64,000 nucleotides of DNA. Source: Polyangium sp. 15x6 (GTDB taxonomy: Bacteria > Myxococcota_A > Polyangia > Polyangiales > Polyangiaceae). Location: positions 1-64,000 of the forward strand of contig NZ_JASBQE010000003.1 in the NCBI RefSeq assembly GCF_029960785.1. Direction: 5' to 3'. The position numbers and the translations under genes were made by a program. Positions 25,984-34,296 of this stretch are shown piece after piece. The notes under the pieces were generated by a model that saw only the letters and a program-made list of their open reading frames with translations, was not told the DNA's origin and ran no database searches. The number at the start of each line of letters is the position of its first letter. Within the stretch, counting starts at the first letter, position 1.

Positions 25984-26023
25984 CTGGCCGAGAGGGGGAC
26001 GCGAGGCGTCCCCCTCGGGACTA
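25984..26023 (-). terminator. Repeated 40-nt hairpin at a gene 3' end, copy 1
   Basis: A stem of GAGGGGGACGC and GCGTCCCCCTC around a GAG loop lies directly after, and partly includes, the stop codon of the minus-strand gene at 26021. The entire 40 nt is identical to 60086-60125, where it also overlaps a stop codon. Terminator function is inferred; there is no T tract. Confidence 0.65.
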
Positions 26024-27976
26024 AAGCTTCGTTCCGGGCTTCTTCCCCGGCGCCGGCGCCTTGCCGCTGGGGCCGCCGAGCACGCTGTCGGGCGCCTCGG
26101 GGGCCATCTGCTGCACATCGTCGGGATCGAGCGGGCCGTACGCCTTGCTGCCGAGCTTGAAGAAGACGCGACGCATCCTGTCGCTGAGCTGGTCGAACGC
26201 GCGCGCGGCCATGACGTCGTAGACGCGGCCCTCGCTCGGGCCGCCGCCGATGCCGTACATCGGATTCGTGTAGTCGACCGTGAAGTGGTCCGGCGGCTGC
26301 ACGGGCAGGTCGAACTCGAGTTTGTCCGTCTCGCCCGGGATCTTCATGGCCACGTGGAAGTCGACCACGATGCCGACGAACTTGCGGTCGCCCTTGTCCT
26401 CGGTGAAGAAATCGCCGGCCCAGCCGACCTCGTAACGCACCTCGATCGTCGGCGCCTCGACGCTACTGGCCTCGGGCTCCTTGGTGATCGTGTTGCCCTT
26501 CAGCGAGTCGAGCGCGTCGCGCACCTGCGCCGTGTCGCGGTAATCGATGTTGCGCAGGCGCTCGAGCGGATCACGATCGTCCTTCGGCTGCACCGCGAGG
26601 GGCTTGCCGTCGGGGCCGATGCGCGGGCCTTGCTTCAGCGCCATCACGTCGGCCGGGAAGACCTTCTCGAAGCCCTGCTGCAGGTTGCGCACGATCTCCG
26701 ACTCGCGCTGCACGCCCACCTTCTCGCCGAAATGCGGGGCCACGGGGACGATGTTGCCGCCGCCGGCGAGCTCGCCGCCGAGCTTGCTCTTGAGCAGCTC
26801 GTCGACCTTGTCGAGCTTCTCGGTCGACGGCGCCTCGAAGCGCACCTCGACGCGAGCCGTGTCGTTTTTCTCGAGGTACCCGAGGAGCTTCTCCATGAAC
26901 GGCAGGAGCTTCGCATCGTCGGTCGAGGCCTGCTCGCGGAACTCGCCGAGCGTCTTCGTGAAGAGCGCGTGGATCTCGTCGCGCGCCTCCTTCTCGACCA
27001 CCGATTTCGGGTATTTCTTGAGGAAGTCGCGCAGCGCCGTGACCGAGCCCTTTTCCTTGGCCTCGCGGAGCGCCGCGCGCGGCAGGTGCTCGTCGCGCGC
27101 CTCGTCGAGGTGGCGCTTGCACTCGCGGACGTACTGCTCCCACGTGTACTCGCGATCGACTTCCTTCGCATGCGCGAACATCGCCTCGTCGCTCGCGACG
27201 TTGCGCAGGTGCCACATCGGCAGCGCGAGCAAGGCCGCGGCGGCCCCGGAGACGCCGAGGATCGTGCCCTTCGCGAAGAGCGCGCCGATCGATTTCGCGG
27301 CCGGCTGCTGCATGTCCTCGTCGCGCGGCGCCTGCACGGCCCAGGTGTCCTTGACGCGCACCTCGAAGAGCGGATCGAGCTTCATCAGCCTCTCGAAGTC
27401 CCGCGCCTCTGCCGCCTCGCGGATCCCGCGCTGGGAATCGCCGAGCTGCCGGAGGACCTCCTCCGCGCGCTCCTTGCCGTGGATCGTGAACGTCTCGGTG
27501 ATGCCGCCCTCGAACGTGAACGTGAGCGTCGTGCCGTTGTAAATCCCGTTCGTGTGCTGATGGACGCCGCGGAAATCCACGAGCGTGCTCATCGGCACGA
27601 CGCGAAGGACGCGCTCCTCCGCGTTGATGAAATCCATCGGGAAAAGGAAGCGCCCGGGCTTGTACGGCAGCGCGGAGCCGAGGCGGACGCGACGGACCAG
27701 AAGCAGGATCGACAGGAAGACGATCGCCGCGCCGAGGAAGTAAAGGAACATCACGGGCATGGACTGGATCCCTTGCCCGTAGTCGTGGAGGGCCGTGCCG
27801 ACCACGAGGATGAAGCCGAGGAGCGCGAGGACGAACCACCCCGCGATGGCTGCGCCTTGCGAGGGCACGCTCGACAAAAGGGGGTACGGGTACGACTGGT
27901 GCTGCATGCAGCTGATGAGCCGCTCCCGCACCTCCCTCGGCAATGCATTGAAATCGACGCGCTTGGCCTCTGCCAT
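26021..27976 (-). CDS. Large membrane-anchored protein, unknown function
   Basis: The 651-residue product starts at ATG 27976 behind GGAGGT. Three hydrophobic segments are seen: IAGWFVLALLGFILVVGTAL, PVMFLYFLGAAIVFLSILLL and TILGVSGAAAALLALPMWHL. Between the second and third is a PH-like beta region (RVLRVVPMSTLVDFRGVH). The long C-terminal region is helical and charged (ECKRHLDEARDEHLPRAALR), then beta-rich with EVRYEVGWAGDFF. No family is recognised. The gene is followed by a hairpin repeated elsewhere in the window. The small two-span protein gene at 28120 lies upstream on the same strand and could be part of the same transcript. Confidence 0.75.
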   Translation of the reverse strand: MAEAKRVDFNALPREVRERLISCMQHQSYPYPLLSSVPSQGAAIAGWFVLALLGFILVVGTALHDYGQGIQSMPVMFLYFLGAAIVFLSILLLVRRVRLGSALPYKPGRFLFPMDFINAEERVLRVVPMSTLVDFRGVHQHTNGIYNGTTLTFTFEGGITETFTIHGKERAEEVLRQLGDSQRGIREAAEARDFERLMKLDPLFEVRVKDTWAVQAPRDEDMQQPAAKSIGALFAKGTILGVSGAAAALLALPMWHLRNVASDEAMFAHAKEVDREYTWEQYVRECKRHLDEARDEHLPRAALREAKEKGSVTALRDFLKKYPKSVVEKEARDEIHALFTKTLGEFREQASTDDAKLLPFMEKLLGYLEKNDTARVEVRFEAPSTEKLDKVDELLKSKLGGELAGGGNIVPVAPHFGEKVGVQRESEIVRNLQQGFEKVFPADVMALKQGPRIGPDGKPLAVQPKDDRDPLERLRNIDYRDTAQVRDALDSLKGNTITKEPEASSVEAPTIEVRYEVGWAGDFFTEDKGDRKFVGIVVDFHVAMKIPGETDKLEFDLPVQPPDHFTVDYTNPMYGIGGGPSEGRVYDVMAARAFDQLSDRMRRVFFKLGSKAYGPLDPDDVQQMAPEAPDSVLGGPSGKAPAPGKKPGTKL

Positions 27977-28119
27977 GGCGACCTCCGAACGGAAGCCGCG
28001 AGCCGAGCGACCTCCCGAGCCGAGCACGATACGCGAGGCCCTCTCCGTGTGTCTACGGGAGGCGCGTTTTCCGCGGCAGCTCGTGGGAAATCACGCGTCG
28101 ACGGATTTCGCTGTCGCTT

Positions 28120-28440
28120 TCAGCGCACCACGGCGCGCGACGACAGCATCTCGTTCTCGAGCTTGACGATCTTGTTGTAGACGCCGATCAAGAGCAGCGA
28201 CGGCACCCACTGTCCGACGAAGTTCGCGAGCTCGAGGCGCTTCGAGTAACCGAAGCGGCTCTGCGGGCGGGCCGAGGCCGCGAGGCTGGCCGAGAGCAAC
28301 ATCGAGCCGAACGCGAGGCCGAGATACGCGATCGACGGCAAGCGCGAGGTCTGGCGCTCGATGAGCTGCGTCGTCCTGCCCTCGTTCTTGTTCAAGGTGG
28401 AGGTCATGCCCTGCGTGGAGACGTCGAACGACTGATCCAT
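28120..28440 (-). CDS. Small two-span membrane protein
   Basis: A 106-residue protein starting at ATG 28440 behind a strong GGGAGGAA ribosome site. A hydrophilic N-terminus (MDQSFDVSTQGMTSTLNKNE) precedes two predicted spans, SIAYLGLAFGSMLLSASLAA and FVGQWVPSLLLIGVYNKIV, with a basic loop between. It resembles small bacterial membrane proteins seen near stress genes, but no function can be given. Confidence 0.72.
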   Translation of the reverse strand: MDQSFDVSTQGMTSTLNKNEGRTTQLIERQTSRLPSIAYLGLAFGSMLLSASLAASARPQSRFGYSKRLELANFVGQWVPSLLLIGVYNKIVKLENEMLSSRAVVR

Positions 28441-28543
28441 GGATTCCTCCCGGGGCCCCGACGAAGAGACGACAGGCCCGCGCCGGCCGACGCTTGCGAC
28501 GATCACGCCAACGGGAGAAGCGTGCAGGGGAGAAGCGAGGAGG

Positions 28544-28948
28544 CTAGTTCAGCACCTTGGGCGGCGTGCGTTTCGGCGCCTCGCGGCGGGCGATCGGGCC
28601 CGCCTGGTGCAGGACGAGGCGAAAGGCGCCGTCCTCGCGGACGAACAGGTTCGTCGCGACGAGCTCGTTTCCGTCGATGGACTCCGCGCACACGACGAAC
28701 GCCGTGTCGCCGAGGACGGTCGCCGTCGGCCGCGTGGCGACGATCGCCGGAGCGGCCGGGCTCGTGAGGATGGCGCGGAAGCTCGCCATGACCTCGGCGC
28801 GCCCGCGCACCACGTCCCAGCCCGGATGCACGCACGCGACGCCCGCGCGCCGGGCCCAGAGATCGTCCATCGCCGTGAGGTCGCGCCGCGCGAACGCCGT
28901 GTAAAATGCCGCGTTCGCGGCGAGGACCTCCGCTTCGTCCGACGCCAT
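28544..28948 (-). CDS. SnoaL/NTF2-like protein
   Basis: The 134-residue product has the cone-shaped NTF2 pattern: helix EVLAANAAFYTAFARRDLTA, DLWARRAGVACVHPGW, RGRAEVMASFRAIL and the strands VLGDTAFVVCAESI, ELVATNLFVREDGAFRLVLH. This is the calcium/calmodulin kinase-association or DUF4440-like group, found both as enzymes and as ligand-binding proteins. ATG 28948 is placed after GGAGAGGAGG. The C-terminal extension PKRTPPKVLN is short. Substrate unknown. Confidence 0.85.
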   Translation of the reverse strand: MASDEAEVLAANAAFYTAFARRDLTAMDDLWARRAGVACVHPGWDVVRGRAEVMASFRAILTSPAAPAIVATRPTATVLGDTAFVVCAESIDGNELVATNLFVREDGAFRLVLHQAGPIARREAPKRTPPKVLN

Positions 28949-29236
28949 GGCTCGAAACCTCCTCTCCGCCGGGGACGATATCAAAGCCAGAGCGCCCGGT
29001 CGACTTTCGCGGGCCGTGCCAGCGGCGTGTGCTGTAGCTCCATGACGGGCGGGCGCAGCCGCGAGCGGCACGGGGGTCGCCGTACCGCCGCGCGAGCTCG
29101 TGAGCCACGAGGCTTCGACTTCCCACCTGCTCGCCGCGCGGGGCCTCGGCGAGCGGCGCGACGAGCAGGCCGCGAGGGGCCGTCAACCGCGGGCCTTGCC
29201 GGCCCCGGCGAACTCGGGTGATGATGGCCGGACGTC

Positions 29237-29665
29237 ATGAGCCATCAGGGCCCGTACTTCATCCCCTCCGGCGCTCCCCCCGGAACGCCCCTCTTGATGG
29301 AGGAGGATCGTCCGCCGGAAGGGGTCTATTATTTCCGCATCTATGCGGTGCTGATGATCCTCATGCTCCTCGGCGTGTTCGCGTTCGGGCTTTACCTGAT
29401 GCTCGGGCCCGTCATGCGGGGTGCGTCCGGATCGTCCGCGACGGGGGAGTTCGTGATGGGGCTCTTCGCCGCGGGCTTCTCGTTCGTCGTCATCATCCCG
29501 CACGCGATCGTGCTCTTCGCCGGCAAGGCGCGGTGGGCCTACACGCTCGGGATCATCCTCATCGGGCTGAACATGCTGTGGAATACGTGCTGTCTGCCCA
29601 TCACGATCCCGCTGCTCATCATGTGGATGAAGCCCGAGACGAAGCGCTGGTACGGCGCGACTTGA
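29237..29665 (+). CDS. Three-span membrane protein
   Basis: The 142-residue product has a short Pro-rich N-terminus and three hydrophobic segments: YAVLMILMLLGVFAFGLYLM, VMGLFAAGFSFVVIIPHAIV and LGIILIGLNMLWNTCCLPIT. It is probably an inner-membrane protein; no family or partner is recognised. The 288 bases before it, back to the divergent SnoaL-like gene, hold no supported gene. ATG 29237 directly follows GGACGTC, a poor ribosome site. Confidence 0.7.
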   Translation: MSHQGPYFIPSGAPPGTPLLMEEDRPPEGVYYFRIYAVLMILMLLGVFAFGLYLMLGPVMRGASGSSATGEFVMGLFAAGFSFVVIIPHAIVLFAGKARWAYTLGIILIGLNMLWNTCCLPITIPLLIMWMKPETKRWYGAT

Positions 29666-29785
29666 GCCTTCGCCCGTCGCCTCCCCCGTTCTCCCTGTAA
29701 AACGCGTTTCGACGCGAACACATTCGCGTGAAGCGTGCGCCCGGCGCGGGAGGTGCACGCCTGCGCCCGGTACGGGGGATCGATT

Positions 29786-30610
29786 ATGAAGGCGATCATG
29801 CTGGCGATCGTGCTCGGGCTCTGTCTGCTCGGGTGCGGCGCGAATATCCGTCAGCCGGCCCGGGAGGCGACGCTGGGCGCGATTTCGGCGCTCGATACGC
29901 CTCCCGAGGACGTCGAGCTCGCCCGCAAGATGGGCCTCTTGCTCGACCGTTTCTTGACGAATGCGCTCGCGTCCGGCCCGCCGCCGAGCATCGAGGAGAT
30001 CTCCGCGAACGCGATGCGGGGCGCGATGCGAGGGCTCACGGCGACCGTGCCCGAGCAGAGGTGGATCGTGCGTCATCTCGTCACGGAGTCCCTGCGCACG
30101 GCCGTCGATACCGTGATGGATGAGCGCGGCCCGATCAGCCAGGCAGCCGCGAGGGCCGGCGAGCAGGCGGCCATGGGGCTCGTGCGCGGGATGAACAACG
30201 GGGAAAAACAGACGACGTCGCTCGTCGGGGAGGTCTCGGGCGAGATGGGCCGGTCGCTCACGCGCGCGATGGGCGGCGAGATCGCAGGCTGGTTCGGCCC
30301 GGACGCCGAGGGGCCGCTCGCGGACGCGATGGCCGCGGCCGCCGAGCGCGCGGCCGGGGCGGCGGTGCGCGGGGCCATCGCCGCGGCGAAGGACGAGGTC
30401 GCGCAGTGCAACACGGGCACGGGCGAGCCGTGCGTGAGCGATGTCGTGGCCGCGCTGAGCCGCTCGGCCGCGCGCGGGGCGAGCGAGGGCGTGAGGCGGG
30501 AGATCCAGCCCCTGCCGGTCGGAATCGCGTTCGCCGTGGGGCTCGCGGTGGCGCTGCTCGGGATCCGGCTCCTGCGCGAGTGGCGCTCGCGCAAGCGTCC
30601 GACGACCTGA
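29786..30610 (+). CDS. Helical lipoprotein with C-terminal membrane span
   Basis: A 274-residue protein with lipobox LCLLGC (Cys17). The body is helical and Ala/Gly-rich, with repeats of the kind EISANAMRGAMRGL, AGEQAAMGLVRGMN and AAERAAGAAVRGAIAAAKDE. A single hydrophobic span, GIAFAVGLAVALLGIRLL, sits near the C-terminus and is followed by a basic tail RSRKRPTT. A lipid anchor at one end and a span at the other is unusual: the protein could reach across the periplasm if sorted to the outer leaflet (inference). Function unknown. Confidence 0.75.
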   Translation: MKAIMLAIVLGLCLLGCGANIRQPAREATLGAISALDTPPEDVELARKMGLLLDRFLTNALASGPPPSIEEISANAMRGAMRGLTATVPEQRWIVRHLVTESLRTAVDTVMDERGPISQAAARAGEQAAMGLVRGMNNGEKQTTSLVGEVSGEMGRSLTRAMGGEIAGWFGPDAEGPLADAMAAAAERAAGAAVRGAIAAAKDEVAQCNTGTGEPCVSDVVAALSRSAARGASEGVRREIQPLPVGIAFAVGLAVALLGIRLLREWRSRKRPTT

Positions 30611-30676
30611 CGAGCCGAGGACGCGCGGGCCGCTTCCATCTTGCCACGTGGGGCAGGATGAGGAAGAAGGGCCTCG

Positions 30677-31228
30677 TTGGAAGAGCCGGAGACATTGCTG
30701 CAGAACGAGGCGGGCACGATCGTGGCCGAGGGCCCGCTCGTGCTCGTCTGCGACTGCCCCGGCGGCTTTGCCGATACGCTGGTGAAGCTCTACGCGCCGT
30801 TCGCGCTCGTGGCGTCGATCCTCGTCTCCATCATCGTCGGGCTGCGCGCGGCGCCTTTCCCCATCCTGTTCGTCGCGATCGTCTGGACGACCGCCGCCAC
30901 GATCGGCAATCGCATCGCGAAGCGGAGCGCGCGCAAGCACGGTCGCTTCCGTGTCGATCTCGAGCGTGGTGAGATCGTACAGCAGGGGCGGGGTTTTTCC
31001 CGGACGCTCGACGCGCGGGCGCTTCTCCATGCGGCGACGCCCGTGGTGGCCGGGGTGGAAGGGGAATCGACCGAGCCCGGGTTCGAGCCGCGCTGGCTCT
31101 TGCTCGTCATGCAAAGCGGCGAGGAGCTCCGGCTCGGCAAGGGGCCGGCGCACGCGCTCCGGCCCGTTGTCGTTTTTCTGCGGGAGGCGGGGGTGCAGAT
31201 GAAGGGCAATCGGGGGCGTCTCTCCTAG
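30677..31228 (+). CDS. Two-span membrane protein, TTG start
   Basis: The 183-residue frame begins at TTG 30677 behind GAGGAAGAAGG; no ATG or GTG is available before the first span. Two hydrophobic stretches, LYAPFALVASILVSIIVGLR and PFPILFVAIVWTTAATIG, are followed by a basic loop and a soluble beta-rich domain (GRFRVDLERGEIVQQ, PRWLLLVMQSGEELRLG). The layout suggests a PH-like cytosolic domain on a membrane hairpin. No family was recognised. Confidence 0.68.
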   Translation: MEEPETLLQNEAGTIVAEGPLVLVCDCPGGFADTLVKLYAPFALVASILVSIIVGLRAAPFPILFVAIVWTTAATIGNRIAKRSARKHGRFRVDLERGEIVQQGRGFSRTLDARALLHAATPVVAGVEGESTEPGFEPRWLLLVMQSGEELRLGKGPAHALRPVVVFLREAGVQMKGNRGRLS

Positions 31229-31328
31229 GCCCTTCCGAAGGCGCGCCGCGCCGAGTACGATCGGCCGCGGGATGGGGAGGGGCGGACGTCGACCGCACGG
31301 GGCAGGCAGCCCCGAGCGGGCTGGGCTC

Positions 31329-31550
31329 GTGATCTTTTCGATCACGCTCGTGTTCAGCGGGAGCGCCCGCGCCGAGCCGGGCGTCGAGTTCTCGGGGGGA
31401 GCTGGCTTCGGCGCAGAGGTCACGAACATCGCATCGGGGCGTATGGACTTCACAATCCCGGAGGGGATGTTCTGCAACGAGTTTCCCAAAGCCGTGCTGG
31501 CAGCGTTCGGGGAGAAATATAAGTATCTCGGCGCCAGGGTGACGAAATGA
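31329..31550 (+). CDS. Short exported protein coupled to immunity-like genes
   Basis: The GTG at 31329 gives a 73-residue product with a signal peptide (VIFSITLVFSGSARAEPGVE); an ATG at 31272 would add an Arg-rich leader. The mature part ends EFPKAVLAAFGEKYKYLGAR then VTK, which looks like the end of a toxin-type domain rather than a whole protein. Its stop overlaps the start of the next gene (ATGA). I infer a short effector or a deleted toxin retained with its immunity genes, but there is no direct proof. Confidence 0.5.
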   Translation: MIFSITLVFSGSARAEPGVEFSGGAGFGAEVTNIASGRMDFTIPEGMFCNEFPKAVLAAFGEKYKYLGARVTK

Positions 31551-32089
31551 TGAAGATAACTCGTTCCGAGCTGCTCGACGTCGTCTACCGCTTCTATCCG
31601 CGGGGAATGCTGGACATCGCGCGTGAGCACGTCCCTCCCGGCGAGTTCGTCTACGACGACACGGAGGAGCACCGCCGCCTGGTGGAAGCCTCGAGCCGCG
31701 GGCGAGCGGAGTACCCAACGTGGAAGGCGATGATCCGCCGCCTGGGGGATCGATACGGCCTTCAAAACGAATCGCTCCATCTGCTCTCGGGCGGCACCGA
31801 CCCGGCCTACTCGGCCCGCATCTGGCTGACCGACGAAACGGCCCTCAGCTTCCACGTGTCTTTGCTCGGGCCCTACTATGGGATCCACCTCCCCGGCATC
31901 CCCGAGGAGGAGCCGGTGGCGCGCGAGGTCGCGCGGGAGATCGAGGCAACGTACCCCGGATATCAGAGGATCCCGCCGGAGCTCGGTGAAGTGATCGTGC
32001 CGGATCTGTTCGCGCCCAGGGCTTATTTGGGCGTGGCGACCACCTACATCTGCCTCTTTTCGGAAGTCTGGACCTGGGTCGATCTATGA
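31547..32089 (+). CDS. Immunity-like paralogue, short form
   Basis: The 180-residue product is homologous to the first two thirds of the next gene's product: both start with ELLDxVYRxYPRG, then EEHxRLVxA, SLHLxxGGxDxxYS, FxVSxLxPYYxIH, AREIEATxxxxxxPPE and TLL/VIVPDL. There is no signal or span. The start ATG overlaps the upstream stop and its own stop is overlapped by the next start (ATGA), so three genes are coupled. The family is not named with confidence; tandem, unequal paralogues behind a short exported protein are typical of immunity genes (inference). Confidence 0.72.
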   Translation: MMKITRSELLDVVYRFYPRGMLDIAREHVPPGEFVYDDTEEHRRLVEASSRGRAEYPTWKAMIRRLGDRYGLQNESLHLLSGGTDPAYSARIWLTDETALSFHVSLLGPYYGIHLPGIPEEEPVAREVAREIEATYPGYQRIPPELGEVIVPDLFAPRAYLGVATTYICLFSEVWTWVDL

Positions 32090-33189
32090 AACACACCCTC
32101 GACGAACTCCTGGACATCGTCTACCGGTACTATCCCCGCGGGGTCGGGATGGTCGACGGCGATCTCGATAGAAATGCCATCGACAATTCCGAAGAGCACG
32201 CCCGGCTCGTGGCCGCGCGCAAAAAGGCGGCGACGGACGAGCGCTGGCACGCCTTGCGGCGTCGCATCGAGGAGCGCTTTCCCGAGGCGCCGCTCATGAA
32301 CTACTCGCTCCACCTCCCGACCGGCGGCCACGACGCCTGCTATTCCTTCGCCATCCATCTCCCCGGCGCCAGCCGTGATCGATCGCTGTGGTTCCAGGTG
32401 AGCTTCTTGGCTCCGTACTACATCATCCACAAGTCGTGCACGATCGACATCGTCAAAGAGACACGAAAAGACTTCTTCCCGGTCATCTTTCAGGGCCTCC
32501 ATTTTCAGGTCGATGGCAGCCCGTTCGATCCAAGGCTCGTCTCGAACCCGGACGATGAACGGTTGAAGCACGTCACCATCGAGCGCCACTACATCACCTT
32601 CGATCTGCTGCCCGACGAGCGGCCGTATGCGGAGTGGATCGCCCGCGAAATCGAGGCGACCTTCGGCTGCGAGCCGATGCCGCCCGAGGTCGGGACCCTG
32701 CTCGTGCCCGATCTGGCGACCCCGCATCTCCCGGGGGAAAACAGGCTTTATGATTGCCTGTTCTCGGACCAGCATACGTGGGTGAAACCCTCACCGTCCG
32801 ACGTGCCCGCACCCGGCGTGAGGGTCGACCCGAGCCAACTGACCGAGCCGTTCAAGGCGGTCCTCACGGTCCAGGCGGCGCTCTTCGGCACCCTGCTCAC
32901 GCTGGAGCGAGAGACGAAGTCATTCTATGCTGTGGTAGGTACGGACGGGACCCTGCGCAAAGAGGAAATGCTCCGGATACTCGCGGAGATCCGAAAGCAC
33001 CTCGACCTGCCGGCGACTCCCCGAGTCATCGCGGCCAAGGGCGAGCTCGAAGCTTCCATGCGCGCGTTCGAAACGCTGCTCGCCGCCTGGGAAGGTGACG
33101 GCGCCCCCTCGGACGCCATGGTCGCCTGGGCCTCGAACTTCCTGGCCCGCTGGGACGTGGACGAGAACGAAGCGCCCCGAGACGCCTAA
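32086..33189 (+). CDS. Immunity-like paralogue, long form
   Basis: The 367-residue product carries the same domain as its upstream neighbour with an insertion of about 55 residues in the middle (around TRKDFFPVIFQGLHFQVDGS) and a helical C-terminal extension of about 120 residues (TEPFKAVLTVQAALFGTLLT to FLARWDVDENEAPRDA). It is likely a soluble cytosolic protein. The start is fixed by an ATGA overlap. It converges with the gene ending at 33191, leaving a single base between the stops. Confidence 0.75.
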   Translation: MKHTLDELLDIVYRYYPRGVGMVDGDLDRNAIDNSEEHARLVAARKKAATDERWHALRRRIEERFPEAPLMNYSLHLPTGGHDACYSFAIHLPGASRDRSLWFQVSFLAPYYIIHKSCTIDIVKETRKDFFPVIFQGLHFQVDGSPFDPRLVSNPDDERLKHVTIERHYITFDLLPDERPYAEWIAREIEATFGCEPMPPEVGTLLVPDLATPHLPGENRLYDCLFSDQHTWVKPSPSDVPAPGVRVDPSQLTEPFKAVLTVQAALFGTLLTLERETKSFYAVVGTDGTLRKEEMLRILAEIRKHLDLPATPRVIAAKGELEASMRAFETLLAAWEGDGAPSDAMVAWASNFLARWDVDENEAPRDA

Positions 33190-33190
33190 C

Positions 33191-33937
33191 TCATCCCTTG
33201 CGCGCCCTCGGCCGCGCCGCTTCGCGCAACAGCTCCGCCACCTGCGCGTCGGCCTCCCCCACCATGGCCAGGATCCGATAGGCGGCTCCCCACCGCTTGG
33301 CCTGGCGCTGCACGGCGTCCGACTTCGCCGCGGTCGCCGTCTTCGTCGCCCCCTTTTTCGTCGCTCGGTCCGAGAGCTTCTCGGAGAGCGCGTCCGCGTC
33401 CGCCTCCAGCTTCTTCAATCGCTCGACCGGAACCTTCCGCGCCGCGAGCGACGCGTGGACGGCAGGGAGACCGATGAGCGCGCGGGCATCCTTCAAGATC
33501 TCCGCCCGGAGCGCCTCGGTGCTGGTCGAGCGCGACGCGACGCGCTCCGTTTTGCCTTCCTCGCCCTGCACGGTTCGAACCGTCACCCGCGCTTCATTCT
33601 TGATGATCTGCTGCAAGGCCGCGACGAGGTCGGTTTTCCCGACGTCCTCGTGATCCTGTCGGACGAGCCGCACCACACCCATGACGGCGACGTATTCCTT
33701 TTGCACCTCGGCGAAATGGAGCATCACGTCCGCGGTCGCGGCGATGCCCCCTCCGGCGGCCGTGCTCTTGGCCAGCTCCAGGGCCTCGACCTCGAGGCCC
33801 GCGTCCCGGATCCGCTCGAGATCCGAGGCGAGCCCGCCAAAGGATTCGAAGAGCGCGAGGAGCTCCGACCTGGTCAAAATGCACTGGGCCGCGCGCGTAC
33901 GCGCGGCGACGATCTGGGGAGAGATTGCAGATGCCAC
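33191..33937 (-). CDS. Helical cytosolic protein, unknown
   Basis: A 248-residue protein starting at GTG 33937 without an obvious ribosome site. It is rich in Ala, Glu, Lys and Arg and predicted to be almost all helix (LTRSELLALFESFGGLASDL, ALRAEILKDARALIGLPAVH, RLKKLEADADALSEKLSD), with a Lys/Thr-rich stretch (KKGATKTATAAKSD) near residue 205. No membrane span or motif is seen. It may be a structural or DNA-associated protein. The divergent spacer upstream of it contains the 22-bp tandem array. Confidence 0.68.
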   Translation of the reverse strand: MASAISPQIVAARTRAAQCILTRSELLALFESFGGLASDLERIRDAGLEVEALELAKSTAAGGGIAATADVMLHFAEVQKEYVAVMGVVRLVRQDHEDVGKTDLVAALQQIIKNEARVTVRTVQGEEGKTERVASRSTSTEALRAEILKDARALIGLPAVHASLAARKVPVERLKKLEADADALSEKLSDRATKKGATKTATAAKSDAVQRQAKRWGAAYRILAMVGEADAQVAELLREAARPRARKG

Positions 33938-34034
33938 ACGCGGACTTTACAGAAAGGACGGCTTGAAAAGCAAGCACGAGCACACTTGAACGCTTGGGGC
34001 TACGCCCAAGGCCGGAAGACGCGGCTCCCTCCCC

Positions 34035-34245
34035 CGGCAGAAGGCGCCGAACCCCCCCGCAGAAGGAGACGCGGCTCCCGGTAGAGGTAGGTCACATCAC
34101 CGGCAGAAAGCGCGGGCGACACCGGCAGAAGGCGCGGGCGACACCGGCAGAAGGCGCGGGCGACACCGGCAGAAGGCGCGGGCGACACCGGCAGAAGGCG
34201 CGGGCGACACCGGCAGAAGGCGCGAGCGATACCGGCAGAAGGCGA
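34035..34245. repeat. 22-bp tandem repeat array in a divergent spacer
   Basis: Seven units start at 34099, 34121, 34143, 34165, 34187, 34209 and 34231, each beginning ACCGGCAGAAGGCG and continuing CGGGCGAC. The last unit is only partly kept, and weaker relatives lie at about 34035 and 34058. The repeats fill most of the 359-bp gap between the GTG at 33937 and the ATG at 34297. A 22-bp period is close to two helical turns. The reading frames it keeps open are artefacts of periodicity. Confidence 0.93.
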
Positions 34246-34296
34246 AATCCCGATTGTCGCGGGATCGCACGTCCTGTAGCATGGGTGCTTCCCCAC

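Noticed and set aside
33994-34296. Plus-strand frame over the 22-bp array
   Set aside because: Repeat-derived; the lipoprotein signal begins at ATG 34297.
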